Shown one piece after another: positions 36,194 to 45,857 of a stretch of 64,000 nucleotides of DNA. Position 1 is the first letter of the stretch, and each line of letters opens with the position of its first letter. The position numbers and the translations under genes were made by a program. This DNA is from Vibrio sp. SCSIO 43135 (GTDB taxonomy: Bacteria > Pseudomonadota > Gammaproteobacteria > Enterobacterales > Vibrionaceae): assembly GCF_023716665.1 (NCBI RefSeq), contig NZ_CP071860.1, positions 124,001 to 188,000 of the forward strand, in the 5' to 3' direction. Under the pieces are notes generated by a model. The model was not told where the DNA came from and did no database searches. It saw only the letters and a program-made list of their open reading frames with translations.

Positions 36194-37114
36194 TTATCGT
36201 TTGTCGACGATAGACTTAATCAATCGAATCAACCACTGGATAGTGGCTTCATTACGGTACTTACTTTGGAAATAGGCAAATACATCGGGCTCTATCGAGT
36301 AGTCGTCGAGTAGCACGTCAACTCGTCGGAGCTGAGGGAAGTTGTCGAGGCTAAAGAAGCGTGAAGCGGGGAACAGCAAATCAGTTTTGCTGACGACATC
36401 AGCGATGGCTGATGGCAATTCAGAACGAAAGCCAATTTTGACTTCGATTCCTCGCTGCTTCATCAATTTGTCGGCGATGGTTTGGTGTGAATTCCAATCT
36501 GCGACAATTATTGATGCAATAGAGTATTCAAAGCCGGGCTTGATATTAATGGTATCTTCTTGATGAGGGTGATCTTTGCGCAAGTACATCTTGAGACTGT
36601 CTTGCGTCACTTTTCGACAAGCAAGTTTTTTAGGGGCATGCGGAATGTCGTAGTTCACCGCTAGGTTGATTTCATCGTTGACGAGTTCATCGATGGTCGA
36701 TTTAGACCAGCTAAGTAGATGGACGTCAACATTAGGCGCTTCGGCAAGAATCGCATTGTATAATTCGGCGGATATGGAACTGAGAATAAACGGTGATAGG
36801 GCGACTTTAATAGTGCCACTCAACTGCGCTGGATCGAACTCGTGTGAATTATTGAGCGCCAGTGACAAGGTATCTAATATCGGAGAAACTGTATCTGCTA
36901 GTTGGTCAGCAAATGGTGTTGGGTCGATGCCATACTGAGTGCGGACAAACATTTCGTCATTAAAATGGTCGCGTAAACGCTGCACCGCTTTACTGATGGC
37001 TGGCTGAGAAATACATAGCCGCTCTGCGGCGCGGCGCATGTTCTTTTCTTGGTAGAGCACCACAAATGTTCTGAGTAAGTTCAGATCTAAGGTGTTGTAC
37101 AGATCTTTAGACAT
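36194..37114 (-). CDS. LysR family transcriptional regulator beside glgX
   Basis: A 306-residue regulator with a winged helix-turn-helix (about 7-70: LDLNLLRTFVVLYQEKNMRRAAERLCISQPAISKAVQRL) and a C-terminal effector domain. It is a paralogue of the LysR gene at 23600-24520; length and N-terminal pattern agree. It starts 15 bp after the glgX stop codon, so it is probably co-transcribed with glgX. It could therefore govern glycogen or maltodextrin use, but the MalT-type boxes nearby suggest MalT is the main regulator. Confidence 0.9.
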   Translation of the reverse strand: MSKDLYNTLDLNLLRTFVVLYQEKNMRRAAERLCISQPAISKAVQRLRDHFNDEMFVRTQYGIDPTPFADQLADTVSPILDTLSLALNNSHEFDPAQLSGTIKVALSPFILSSISAELYNAILAEAPNVDVHLLSWSKSTIDELVNDEINLAVNYDIPHAPKKLACRKVTQDSLKMYLRKDHPHQEDTINIKPGFEYSIASIIVADWNSHQTIADKLMKQRGIEVKIGFRSELPSAIADVVSKTDLLFPASRFFSLDNFPQLRRVDVLLDDYSIEPDVFAYFQSKYRNEATIQWLIRLIKSIVDKR

Positions 37115-37129
37115 TTGTGGTTCCTTTCT

Positions 37130-39091
37130 CTATGCCGGTTTGTGGCTGTAATGGAAGATAGCCAGTGAAGTCGGCTCAACCAATACTTGCTTATCATCAA
37201 TGGTCTTGTGCAGCTCGTGTGAGTCGGTATTGCAGACCATCTTCCACTGCTGACCTTGCTCTGTTGGCAGTGTAAAGCGAGCTGGTGCATTGGTTTGGTT
37301 AATACAGTACAGCAACTCATTGCCTTGCTTATCAATACCTAAGTGCAACGCGACGGAGCTCAAGCGATTCCAATCTTCGTGCTCCATCAGTCTGCCATCG
37401 ATTCGTCGCCAAAAAATACGGTTGTTGTTACGCTTTTCACCGCTGAAGGCTTTGATAAACGGTACCATGTACTCTTGGCGTGCCGAAACCATCTCCGCCA
37501 GCCATGTCTTGAACGCTTGTTTACTGTCGGTTGGTTGCCAATTGAGCCAGCTTATTTCGTTGTCTTGGCAATAGGCGTTGTTGTTGCCATTTTGCGTGTG
37601 AGATAACACATCAGCGGTCAAAATATGGGGAATACCGAAAGCAAACAGCAAGCTTGCCATGAAGTTACGTTTTTGTTTTTCACGCAGTTCGTTGATAACT
37701 GGGTTATCGGTTGGCCCTTCCACGCCATAGTTATCTGAGCGGTTGTCCCCGTGTCCGTCTCGGTTTTGCTCTCCGTTTGCTTCGTTGTGTTTATGTTTAT
37801 ACGAAACAAGGTCTTGTAGCGTGTAACCGTCATGATAGGTGATGTAATTGACCGTTAGTTTGAATGGCCAGTTTGCTGCACTGTATAAGTCACGGGAGCC
37901 CATAATACGAGTTGCGAACTCTTTCAGGTAACCTTGGTCACCACGCCAAAAGCTGCGGGAAATATCACGTAGGCGATCATTACATTCGTTCCAACCGAAA
38001 GGAAAGTTCCCCACTTGATAGCCGTTCGGGCCGATATCCCAAGGTTCAGCAATCAACTTTATGTCTTTTAGAATTGGGTCTTGAGCAATAGCGCGGAAGA
38101 ACGCTGCGTCTTGGGAGAAGTGATCACCATTTCGCCCAAGGGTCGCTGCTAAATCAAATCTAAAACCATCAATGTGGTATTCAGATACCCAGTAACGCAG
38201 GGTATCCATAACCAGATTAAGGGCTGGCTGATAGCTTAAGTCTACCGTGTTGCCACAGCCAGTGTAGTTGGCAAAATGCTTGTCGTGCTTGAGATAAAAA
38301 CGTTCATCGAGCGCTTTTAAGTTGAAAACTGGCCCATCACTGCCACTTTCCGCTGTGTGGTTGTACACCACATCTAGGATGACTTCTATGCCATTTTTGT
38401 GCAGTTCACGAATAGCGGTTTTCAACTCGGTGACAGCATCTTGTTCAGCGTAGCGCGGGTCGGGAGCCATAAATAGATAAGGGTTATAACCCCAGTAGTT
38501 GACCTTATCCATGTTGAGAAGGTGAGGCTCGTGCATGCATGCGGCAACAGGTAGAAGCTGGATGGTGTTAATCTTCTGCTGTTTATAGAAGTCCAGCATC
38601 GGCTTTGAGATTAGACCTAGATATGTACCTTGTTGGTCTTGCTCAACATCTGGACATAGCTTGGTAAGGCCTTTGACATGCGTTTCAAATAGGATGGTTT
38701 CTTCGCGTGGTATTCTTGGTTGGCTGGAATCTTGCCAATCAAAACTATCGTCAACCACAACGCATTTAGGTAGCTCAAAGCTAGCTTTTGAATTAAAGGG
38801 CGGTTGATAGTGAAGTGCGCTTTCCAGTGATTTAGCGTAAGGATCTGAGATAAGCTGAGATTCGCCCTCCACCTTCACAATGTAGCCGTACTTTTGACCA
38901 GCGCTGATGCCTTCAATAAAAGTATGCTTCACACCCGCGTAATCATTATCGATGTCATAGGCTGTGTACTGCCCTTGCTGGTCGAAAATGGCGAGTTGGA
39001 GTTGGCTTACATTCGGCGCGTAGATAGAAAAATTGCAGCCACTGTCTGTCAATGTGGCTCCGAGAGGATATGGGCGTGAAGACTGGGTCAT
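37130..39091 (-). CDS. glgX: Glycogen debranching enzyme GlgX
   Basis: A 653-residue isoamylase-type enzyme that hydrolyses alpha-1,6 links in phosphorylase-limit dextrins. An N-terminal CBM48 domain (about 5-100: RPYPLGATLTDSGCNFSIYAP) is followed by a GH13 barrel. All four catalytic regions are seen: DVVYNHTAE, GFRFDLAATLG (nucleophile Asp), IAEPWDIG (acid Glu) and ITYHDGYTL. There is no signal peptide, so it acts in the cytoplasm. It is divergent from lamB, sharing a control region with MalT-like boxes. The LysR gene follows closely. Confidence 0.95.
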   Translation of the reverse strand: MTQSSRPYPLGATLTDSGCNFSIYAPNVSQLQLAIFDQQGQYTAYDIDNDYAGVKHTFIEGISAGQKYGYIVKVEGESQLISDPYAKSLESALHYQPPFNSKASFELPKCVVVDDSFDWQDSSQPRIPREETILFETHVKGLTKLCPDVEQDQQGTYLGLISKPMLDFYKQQKINTIQLLPVAACMHEPHLLNMDKVNYWGYNPYLFMAPDPRYAEQDAVTELKTAIRELHKNGIEVILDVVYNHTAESGSDGPVFNLKALDERFYLKHDKHFANYTGCGNTVDLSYQPALNLVMDTLRYWVSEYHIDGFRFDLAATLGRNGDHFSQDAAFFRAIAQDPILKDIKLIAEPWDIGPNGYQVGNFPFGWNECNDRLRDISRSFWRGDQGYLKEFATRIMGSRDLYSAANWPFKLTVNYITYHDGYTLQDLVSYKHKHNEANGEQNRDGHGDNRSDNYGVEGPTDNPVINELREKQKRNFMASLLFAFGIPHILTADVLSHTQNGNNNAYCQDNEISWLNWQPTDSKQAFKTWLAEMVSARQEYMVPFIKAFSGEKRNNNRIFWRRIDGRLMEHEDWNRLSSVALHLGIDKQGNELLYCINQTNAPARFTLPTEQGQQWKMVCNTDSHELHKTIDDKQVLVEPTSLAIFHYSHKPA

Positions 39092-39279
39092 CTTTTTAGG
39101 TTCTTTTTATTCAGATTACGTTTTCTGGGATGAACTGTTAGTAAAAGACTTTGTCCAACAATGGTCAAGCACCCTAATAATAAATTTTCGATGTAATTTT
39201 ATTTCATTTATATGATGGATTTATCAAAAAACTTGAGCGCCTTGGCATTTTGTTCTGCTTATTTTGATCGGACAGCTAT

Positions 39280-39376
39280 CTCCTCCCCCTCAATTTTGTG
39301 ATCGAGCCAATTTAAACGGCGTACTGTATTTTTTCTCATCCTTTCTCATCCCCCCTAAATTAGTTTGGGGTGGAGG
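39280..39376. promoter_or_regulatory. Cluster of MalT-like boxes between glgX and lamB
   Basis: Sites matching the MalT core GGGGAKGAG occur on the minus strand at 39280-39288 (GGGGAGGAG) and 39345-39353 (GGGGATGAG), with a weaker one at 39335-39343 (AAGGATGAG). A plus-strand box GGGGTGGAGG lies at 39367-39376. The cluster is between divergent glgX and lamB, so MalT-maltotriose could activate both. This rests on pattern matching. Confidence 0.6.
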
Positions 39377-39532
39377 AAGTCAACCTATTACTCCCTAGGT
39401 AATCTAGCCACAGTTGAAACAAATCGGGAATACGTTCCCAGCTTACCTCATTACTGAGTGATACCCATTTCTGCCTTTTGGGTCTGACTGAGACGAGATA
39501 AGAAATATAAGAAACCCTAAATGGAGTTAATA

Positions 39533-40741
39533 ATGAAAAAAGTAAGTGTAATTGCTGCTGCAGTGGCTGCGACTTTAGCTGCTGGTTCAGCGTTCGCAGT
39601 TGATTTTAACGGTTATATGCGTGCTGGCACTGGTATCAGTGGTAATGATGGTGGCGATGTTTCATTCATGAAGAATGGTATTGGTCGTCTAGGTAACGAA
39701 AACGACAACTACTCTGAGTTTGGTCTTGCAGAAGAGCTAAAAACTGGTGAGCAAACTTGGCGTCTAGAGTCAATGATCGCATCTGGTGCTGACGGTGCGA
39801 ACGGTTGGGAAGACGGCGAGTTCAACGTTGCTCAGTTTGCAGTAAAAGCAACTGGCGTACTTGAGTTCGATAAGGATGCGACACTTTGGGCTGGTAAGAC
39901 TTACTACCAACGTAAAGATATCCACATCACTGACTTCTACTTCCTAAACACGTCTGGTACTGGTGGTGGTATTGAGAACATTTCTGTAGGTGATCAAAAA
40001 CTATCTCTAGCGCTGATTCAAGATGGCGAAGATGAAAACGGTGCGGGTTACATTGCAGATGCACGTCTAGCAAACATCGGCCTTTGGGAAGACGCTTCTC
40101 TAGAACTTGCTCTTGCGTACAACTTCTCAACAGAGAACAAGAATGGCCAATACGACGGTGATGACGGTCTTCTTGCGACAGGTATCATCCACCAAAACAT
40201 GAGTAACGGTTTCAACCAAACTGTTGTTCAGCTTGGTACTGCAGGATACGGTATCCAAATGGCTAACTTCTGGGGCGCAGGTTCGTACTACGATCGCTCT
40301 GGTGACCAAAATGATGGTTTCGGTTACCGTATCATCAACTGGGGTGTAATGAACCTAAGCGAGTCTTGGGAGATGGGTCACCAGTTAGCATACCTAGCAG
40401 GTTCTGACCTAGGCACAGCTAAATACGATTCTAGCCAATACTCTGTAGTTGCTCGTCCAATGTACAAGTGGAACGACACAATGCGCACAGTATTCGAGGC
40501 TGGCTACAACGCTGGTGAAGTAGATAACGTAGACTTCGGTGGTGCTAAGTTCACAGTTGCTCAGTCTTGGGCAATGGGTGACAGCTTCTGGGCTCGTCCT
40601 GAAATCCGCGTATACGGTAGCTACCTAATGGATCTAGAAGGCGATAGCTTCGGTCAAGTTACAGATGCAGATGGTAACGTGACTGCTATTGGTGCTGACA
40701 ACGACTTCGTTGTTGGTATCCAAGTAGAAGCTTGGTGGTAA
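39533..40741 (+). CDS. lamB: Maltoporin LamB
   Basis: A 402-residue outer-membrane porin for maltose and maltodextrins. The signal peptide ends at AFA (residue 22), and the mature protein starts VDFNGYMRAGTGIS as in LamB. The acidic, aromatic-rich strands (DATLWAGKTYYQRKDIHITDFYF, GFGYRIINWGVMNLSESWEMGHQL) form the greasy slide and an 18-strand barrel, and the chain ends in W. The start at 39533 is chosen because GGAG lies 7 bp upstream; an ATG at 39521 is in frame but upstream of that site. A terminator follows. Confidence 0.95.
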   Translation: MKKVSVIAAAVAATLAAGSAFAVDFNGYMRAGTGISGNDGGDVSFMKNGIGRLGNENDNYSEFGLAEELKTGEQTWRLESMIASGADGANGWEDGEFNVAQFAVKATGVLEFDKDATLWAGKTYYQRKDIHITDFYFLNTSGTGGGIENISVGDQKLSLALIQDGEDENGAGYIADARLANIGLWEDASLELALAYNFSTENKNGQYDGDDGLLATGIIHQNMSNGFNQTVVQLGTAGYGIQMANFWGAGSYYDRSGDQNDGFGYRIINWGVMNLSESWEMGHQLAYLAGSDLGTAKYDSSQYSVVARPMYKWNDTMRTVFEAGYNAGEVDNVDFGGAKFTVAQSWAMGDSFWARPEIRVYGSYLMDLEGDSFGQVTDADGNVTAIGADNDFVVGIQVEAWW

Positions 40742-40781
40742 TAGACCTATAACTGTCCTAAAAGTCTAAAGTCCTGTTAAG

Positions 40782-40811
40782 ATAGCCGACATTTAGTCGG
40801 CTATTTTTTTA
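40782..40811 (+). terminator. Terminator/attenuator between lamB and malM
   Basis: Stem ATAGCCGAC/GTCGGCTAT with a 5-nt loop and TTTTTTT. malM starts 45 bp later, so read-through could give lower malM expression than lamB. Confidence 0.85.
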
Positions 40812-40855
40812 AACGCTCGTGCGAGCATTTAAAAAAATAATAAGAAGGAAAAGGT

Positions 40856-41683
40856 ATGTATTTTCGTGCACTAATGTTAAGTGGGTGCGTTGCACTTGCT
40901 GGTTGTCAGTCCCCTCAAGTAATCGTTGAGCAGAACGCGGTAGAAAGTGCCCAGGTAGTTAGTTCACTGTCCGCGCTTCAAAGTACGAAGATGAAGTTGC
41001 CAAGTAATGTTTTGGTCGATATCACCCCGAGTACTCAAAATCTTAAGTACGGACAAATTAATGGTCCTGTCGCTGCTTTTGAAATCCCTGCGAACCGAGG
41101 TGAGTTAGAAATTACCATTACTAGCCACATCAAAGATTCAGTTTTCTTCCCATCTGCGATTATCGTAGATAAGAATGGTAAAGAGCTGGAGTCTTACGAG
41201 GGTAGCGATTTTGAATACAAGAAACCACGCTTACACCTAGGTAACCGAATTGTTGCAGAGAAAGACTTTTATCCACCAAATGGAGAAGAGTCGGTATACC
41301 TTATCGTTTACAGTAAGCCTTCAGATTTGAACGGTACAACGGATGTGATTCACCCAGCACGACTGGATGCAGAAGGTCGCGGTAATTATCTGCCTGAAGT
41401 AAAAGATATCCCGATTCCACATGCGAATGTAGGTCGAATCGAAATCGATATTGAAGGCGCTGGCCGAATGATAATTGGTACAGATAATAGCACCAAAGAA
41501 CCTTACAAGAAGGCGCCTGTAGATGCGCAGCCTGAAACCCAAAGCTATTATCACAATGCAATTAAAAAAGCCGTAGAAGCGGATGACTTACCAAAAGCAT
41601 TGAGCCTGTTAGATGAAGCTAAAGCACTCAATATTGAAGGTGCACAAGAAGTGTTTGTAAAAGCTGTCAATAGTAAGAAATAG
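40856..41683 (+). CDS. malM: MalM-like maltose operon periplasmic protein
   Basis: A 275-residue protein of the MalM family, which follows lamB in E. coli as well. It has a lipoprotein-type signal with lipobox LAGC (Cys17), so it is probably anchored to a membrane. The conserved block FEIPANRGELEITITSHIKDSVFFPSAIIVDKNG (about 78-111) is the MalM domain. Its exact role is unknown; it may help maltodextrin uptake or LamB function. Its ribosome site (AAGGAAAAGG) is good. Confidence 0.9.
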   Translation: MYFRALMLSGCVALAGCQSPQVIVEQNAVESAQVVSSLSALQSTKMKLPSNVLVDITPSTQNLKYGQINGPVAAFEIPANRGELEITITSHIKDSVFFPSAIIVDKNGKELESYEGSDFEYKKPRLHLGNRIVAEKDFYPPNGEESVYLIVYSKPSDLNGTTDVIHPARLDAEGRGNYLPEVKDIPIPHANVGRIEIDIEGAGRMIIGTDNSTKEPYKKAPVDAQPETQSYYHNAIKKAVEADDLPKALSLLDEAKALNIEGAQEVFVKAVNSKK

Positions 41684-41709
41684 CGATTCTATTACAGTGA
41701 TGAAAATTC

Positions 41710-41740
41710 AAAAGCCAGTCGAGTATTCGACTGGCTTTTT
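41710..41740. terminator. Bidirectional terminator
   Basis: A 13-bp stem AAAAGCCAGTCGA with a GTAT loop and T run. It separates convergent malM and the alpha-amylase gene. Confidence 0.9.
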
Positions 41741-41782
41741 GCTATTTAAAAGGTCTTAATTTAGGAAAAGCGCCTACACCAC

Positions 41783-43564
41783 TTAGCCTTTAATAAGTTC
41801 CAAATACATAGCGCACAGCGGCTTAAACACTAATGGTATATACGCGCTCTGAGCATCGACAATAAGTGAGTAACGTTGTCCGCTTAAACGGTCCAGTACG
41901 GTGTGTCGACCGTTTGACAAGTGCCAATCCTCGATAAGGCTCTTTGGTATATGAAGCTCAACATCTTGTGAGTCGTGGCTAGAAAAATTACACGCCAAGA
42001 TAAGGGTTTGCTGCTCACAGGAACGAGCAAACGCATAGAGCTTATTTCTCAGCCTGCCAAAGTGTTGGTGGTTTTCGGCGTATAAATCGTGATAGCGCCC
42101 CAATAGAGCTGGACTGTTCTGAGCTAAGTTGAGTAAAGCACTATAGAATTGACGTAGCTGGACTTCTTGTGGCGTTAATTGACCACCATCGAACTTGCCC
42201 TTGTTCATCCAACGTTGATGGTGAGGAACGCCGATATAATCAAATATTGAGGTACGAGAAGGTTGACCAAAACCGGCATCCTCTGCGCCGGATTCCCCGA
42301 CTTCCTGACCGAAGTAAATCATAGTTGGGGACGATGATAAGCAAGTTGAAACCAACATCGCCGGGATAGCTTTTTCCGCGCTGCCTGCAAATTCAGGAGA
42401 CGCAATCCGCTGCTCATCGTGGTTGTCTAAAAAATGCAGCATGTGATGTTCAATGTCACGGAGCTGGTATTCAATTCGGCCAATATCAGCAGTTGTACCG
42501 TGCCCTTGCATTATGGCTTTTAACGTATCGTATAGGTCAACTTTGTCATATAAGTAGTCCATTTTACCAAGGTGAATATAGTCTCGGTATAAATCAGGCT
42601 GGTACACCTCTGCCATAAGAAAAGCATCCGGGTTAACGTGTTTTATCCAGCTGTTTAAGTAGCTCCAAAATTCGACCGGGACCATTTCCGCCATGTCGTA
42701 GCGAAATCCATCAACACCTTTCTCTAACCAAAATAACGCAATGTCGCGAAACTTAATCCAAGAATCTGGCACGCTTTTGGTCTGCCAAAAACTAAAATGT
42801 TCCTGATGGTTCTTGTGCTCATAACCTTCGGGTAGTTCGTCAAAGTCCTTTGTGCCATCAGGGCGAATACCATAATTCACCTTAACTGTTTCATACCAGT
42901 CGTCGAAGTCGGGTTTAGCTTTACGCGAACCATTACCCGTCCACTTTGCTGGCAACTCAAGGTATGGAGTATCGAGCGTAGGGTGAGACTCGCCACCTAG
43001 CGGAAGGTAGGCCTTAGGGATATCCGGTGCTTCAAAGCGCCGCTTCGGAATGTAGTAGAAATTGTTGTCGCGATGGTATTCCAGTGAGGTGTCATCGGTT
43101 TGGCCAAAATCCCGTGTGCCCTGCGGGTTACTCAACCCACAATAATTGCGTGCTACATGGTTTGGAACAATATCGATGATCACTTTCATTCCGGTTTGGT
43201 GTGTTCTCTCGATTAACTGCACGAATTCTTTATTTCTATTTCGTGGATCAGTGGCTAAATCAGGGTTCACCGAGTAATAGTCTTTAACCGCATAAGGGGA
43301 GCCAGCACGACCTTTTACAACACTTGGGTGATCATGACTGATGCGAAATTGACTGTAATCTCCCACTAAAGCGTGGTGAAGCACTCCGGTATACCAGATA
43401 TGAGTTACGCCAAGACGTTTTATCTCTTGTAAGGCCAGCGGGGTAAAGTCGTTAAATTTTCCAACGCCGTTTTCTTCGATAGTTCCCCAAGGTTTATTTG
43501 TGGTATTGGTGTTGCCAAACAAGCGAGTAAAAACTTGATAAATATTGTGTTTCTCTTTTTGCAT
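41783..43564 (-). CDS. Alpha-amylase family (GH13) enzyme, cytoplasmic
   Basis: A 593-residue glycoside hydrolase. Catalytic regions are in order: DIVPNHV (region I), GFRYDMAE (region II, nucleophile Asp), FLMAEVY (region III, acid Glu) and FLDNHDEQR (region IV). The N-terminus (MQKEKHNIYQVFTRLFGN) shows no signal peptide, so it should act on imported maltodextrins. A C-terminal beta domain follows from about residue 490. It converges on malM, with a possible MalT site upstream. It may be an alpha-amylase or a neopullulanase-like enzyme. Confidence 0.9.
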   Translation of the reverse strand: MQKEKHNIYQVFTRLFGNTNTTNKPWGTIEENGVGKFNDFTPLALQEIKRLGVTHIWYTGVLHHALVGDYSQFRISHDHPSVVKGRAGSPYAVKDYYSVNPDLATDPRNRNKEFVQLIERTHQTGMKVIIDIVPNHVARNYCGLSNPQGTRDFGQTDDTSLEYHRDNNFYYIPKRRFEAPDIPKAYLPLGGESHPTLDTPYLELPAKWTGNGSRKAKPDFDDWYETVKVNYGIRPDGTKDFDELPEGYEHKNHQEHFSFWQTKSVPDSWIKFRDIALFWLEKGVDGFRYDMAEMVPVEFWSYLNSWIKHVNPDAFLMAEVYQPDLYRDYIHLGKMDYLYDKVDLYDTLKAIMQGHGTTADIGRIEYQLRDIEHHMLHFLDNHDEQRIASPEFAGSAEKAIPAMLVSTCLSSSPTMIYFGQEVGESGAEDAGFGQPSRTSIFDYIGVPHHQRWMNKGKFDGGQLTPQEVQLRQFYSALLNLAQNSPALLGRYHDLYAENHQHFGRLRNKLYAFARSCEQQTLILACNFSSHDSQDVELHIPKSLIEDWHLSNGRHTVLDRLSGQRYSLIVDAQSAYIPLVFKPLCAMYLELIKG

Positions 43565-43710
43565 AACGAATGTACTAAGTCGAAGATGTGTCTCTACTTA
43601 GCCTAAAATAAGGCGAGTAGAAAAGGCTCATCCTTGAGGGAAGTTTTTCGAGGAAAAGGGGAGTAGTGGTGATTAACATTGATATATGTGAACAAAGTCA
43701 GTTGGAGCAC

Positions 43711-43736
43711 AAAAAAAGCCGCTTGCTGCGGCTTTT
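43711..43736 (-). terminator. Terminator of the M28 peptidase gene
   Basis: Stem AAAAGCCGC/GCGGCTTTT with a 5-nt loop. On the minus strand it is followed by a T run. It lies 37 bp beyond the stop codon. Confidence 0.85.
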
Positions 43737-43772
43737 ACTTTCAAGTGAACCTAGGCTTGCCCTATTTTGGGC

Positions 43773-45560
43773 TTAGTCTCTGTCTTGGTCGAAGTCACCG
43801 TGGAAATGATCATGATCCGAGACGCTATCAGCGGCTTTGATCTTGGTTCCGATTCGGTGCTTTTCATGATGTGAGTCATGTGCGCTCAAGGCTCTCGCCA
43901 TGGCGACTGGGTCTTGCTGCTTTTCAGGGAATAGTGGCTCACTAAATGCGTAGTAGGTTGTTACGTACGCCAATGCCTGAGTGTTCACATACAGCGCGGT
44001 TTGGCTCACATTGTTCAAATCGTCGCACGCTTGATGGTAGCATTTGTCGTATGCGACATCGATATCACCACCAAACTGTGACACTTCTTCTGCCGTTTTG
44101 ACTTTTTCAGCTCCGGTGAACAGCCCGCCGAATGCCACTCCCCAATCTGCAAAACCAGCATAATCAGAGCGCTTAGATAGCGCCTGAGGAACGGTAGCTT
44201 CAGATTTCTCACTAAAGAACTGATTGAAGACGGCTTCTATATCTGAGGTACCAAATGGAGGTTCGAAATCGCCCGTATAAGCATTGTCGGGGCTATCTTT
44301 CGTATCAGATAGGTCACCATCCATTACCCCGTAGATATAGTTTGGCGAGCCAATCATGTCAAAGTTGAGATATAGCTTAATGTTATTGAGTTCGTTGTAT
44401 CGTGCTTCAACCAAATCAACTTGCTCTGGGGTTAATTGGCTTGGGTCTTCAAGTTCCAACTCAGCAAGGATCTCGGTTTGAGCTTGTGTATAAAGTGGCG
44501 CGAACAGGTCGTTCGTGTAGTATTCCGATCCAACTAAGCCTGCTTCTTCAGCTGCCCACCATGCAAAACGAACTTTGTTTTTCACTGGTGCTTTTAAGTT
44601 GGCAAGGGTTACTGCATATTCAAGTAACCCAGCCGTACCTGAGCCATTGTCGTTGATACCAGGGCCTTCTGGGACAGAATCTAGGTGAGCCCCAAGCATG
44701 ACGACTTGATCATCATTGCCTCCTTTTGTTTCTGCCAAGATATTTTGAGTGAGTACCACTTCGTCTTGAACGGAAACGTTTAATGAGACAGGAATGAACG
44801 TGGATTGACTGTTCTGGTACCACTGCTCACCCAATGCGAATCGTGCGCCAAGCGCTGGGATGGTTGCACTGCTGTCACTACCTAAGGTGCCATTCACAAC
44901 TGCGGTTCGCCCTTCACCGTTGCCTTGGTTAAAGATGATAACCCCCTTTGCTCCCGCATCTTGAGCATTGACCACTTTGGCGTTAAAAGTACACCCTCCG
45001 CGCTGAATAGCGGCGATTTTTCCAGCCACTTCTTTGCCTTCGAAATCTGATGCTTCGCAGCCATCAGTACTGTCGTAGTCGGGAGAATCAAAACGAAAGT
45101 CGGGTGTAATAAACACGATTTCACCAGATAGTTGACCGTTAGAGCTGCCGGAATAAGACATGACGGCGAAGTCAGGTTCAATGCCTTCACTCGCGTTACG
45201 TACCCCAACCAATTCAATGCCGTCCACAGTCAGTGTGGTACCCGCTAACTCTTCCCAAGCCCTGAAATCAAATTCTTGAGTAGATACAAGATAGCCATGC
45301 TGCTTCATAACATCGATGATGTATTCAAGAGATTGTTTGTACCCCTCAGTACCTGCTGCGCGAGTAACTGATGCGCCATCGGATGTTTTTGATGCGCGAG
45401 CCTCTAGCTCTTCTAAGTGTTCGACAACTTCTTCGCGGTCTATTTTACTACTGACGTATTTAGCGGCTTTTTCTGGATCGTCCCAGTAACACCCTGTTAA
45501 TAGCGTGGAACTGATTAAAGTCGCGAGGATTGTTTTTGTTGTTGTAATGCTTACTTGCAT
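43773..45560 (-). CDS. M28 family metallopeptidase lipoprotein with PA domain
   Basis: A 595-residue aminopeptidase-type enzyme exported as a lipoprotein (lipobox LTGC, Cys24). A protease-associated domain (about 120-250) precedes the M28 catalytic part. The zinc residues are seen: His in GAHLDSV, Asp in GINDNGSG, Glu pair in WAAEEAGL, Asp in NFDMIG and His in CYHQACDD. An acidic insert (about 375-410) interrupts the catalytic domain. The C-terminus is rich in histidine and aspartate (HDSHHEKH, HDHFHGDFDQD), which may bind metal. It probably works in the periplasm or on the cell surface. Confidence 0.9.
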   Translation of the reverse strand: MQVSITTTKTILATLISSTLLTGCYWDDPEKAAKYVSSKIDREEVVEHLEELEARASKTSDGASVTRAAGTEGYKQSLEYIIDVMKQHGYLVSTQEFDFRAWEELAGTTLTVDGIELVGVRNASEGIEPDFAVMSYSGSSNGQLSGEIVFITPDFRFDSPDYDSTDGCEASDFEGKEVAGKIAAIQRGGCTFNAKVVNAQDAGAKGVIIFNQGNGEGRTAVVNGTLGSDSSATIPALGARFALGEQWYQNSQSTFIPVSLNVSVQDEVVLTQNILAETKGGNDDQVVMLGAHLDSVPEGPGINDNGSGTAGLLEYAVTLANLKAPVKNKVRFAWWAAEEAGLVGSEYYTNDLFAPLYTQAQTEILAELELEDPSQLTPEQVDLVEARYNELNNIKLYLNFDMIGSPNYIYGVMDGDLSDTKDSPDNAYTGDFEPPFGTSDIEAVFNQFFSEKSEATVPQALSKRSDYAGFADWGVAFGGLFTGAEKVKTAEEVSQFGGDIDVAYDKCYHQACDDLNNVSQTALYVNTQALAYVTTYYAFSEPLFPEKQQDPVAMARALSAHDSHHEKHRIGTKIKAADSVSDHDHFHGDFDQDRD

Positions 45561-45778
45561 GTGTGACTCCTTGTATTAAATAAGCCAATACATACTTGTC
45601 GAAATGCAAAGTCATGAATATGTGACGTGCGAAAATTCTGCGTAATTAGGAAGTGAAATCATATAACTTTAGCCTGTTATTTTTGTCACTTACATTTTCT
45701 TAATACAGCAACTCACGATTTCAACAGGAAGCTATAACTAATTGATTAATAATGGTTAAAGTGGAAAGTATCAATAAA

Positions 45779-45807
45779 TAAAAAAGCCACGCAATGCGTG
45801 GCTTTTT
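45779..45807 (-). terminator. Terminator of nagB
   Basis: Stem AAAAAGCCACGC/GCGTGGCTTTTT with a 3-nt loop, 51 bp beyond the nagB stop codon on the minus strand. Confidence 0.9.
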
Positions 45808-45857
45808 CTCATAACGAATCGTGCTAGCGAAAGCTATGAATATTAATTGGATTTGGC

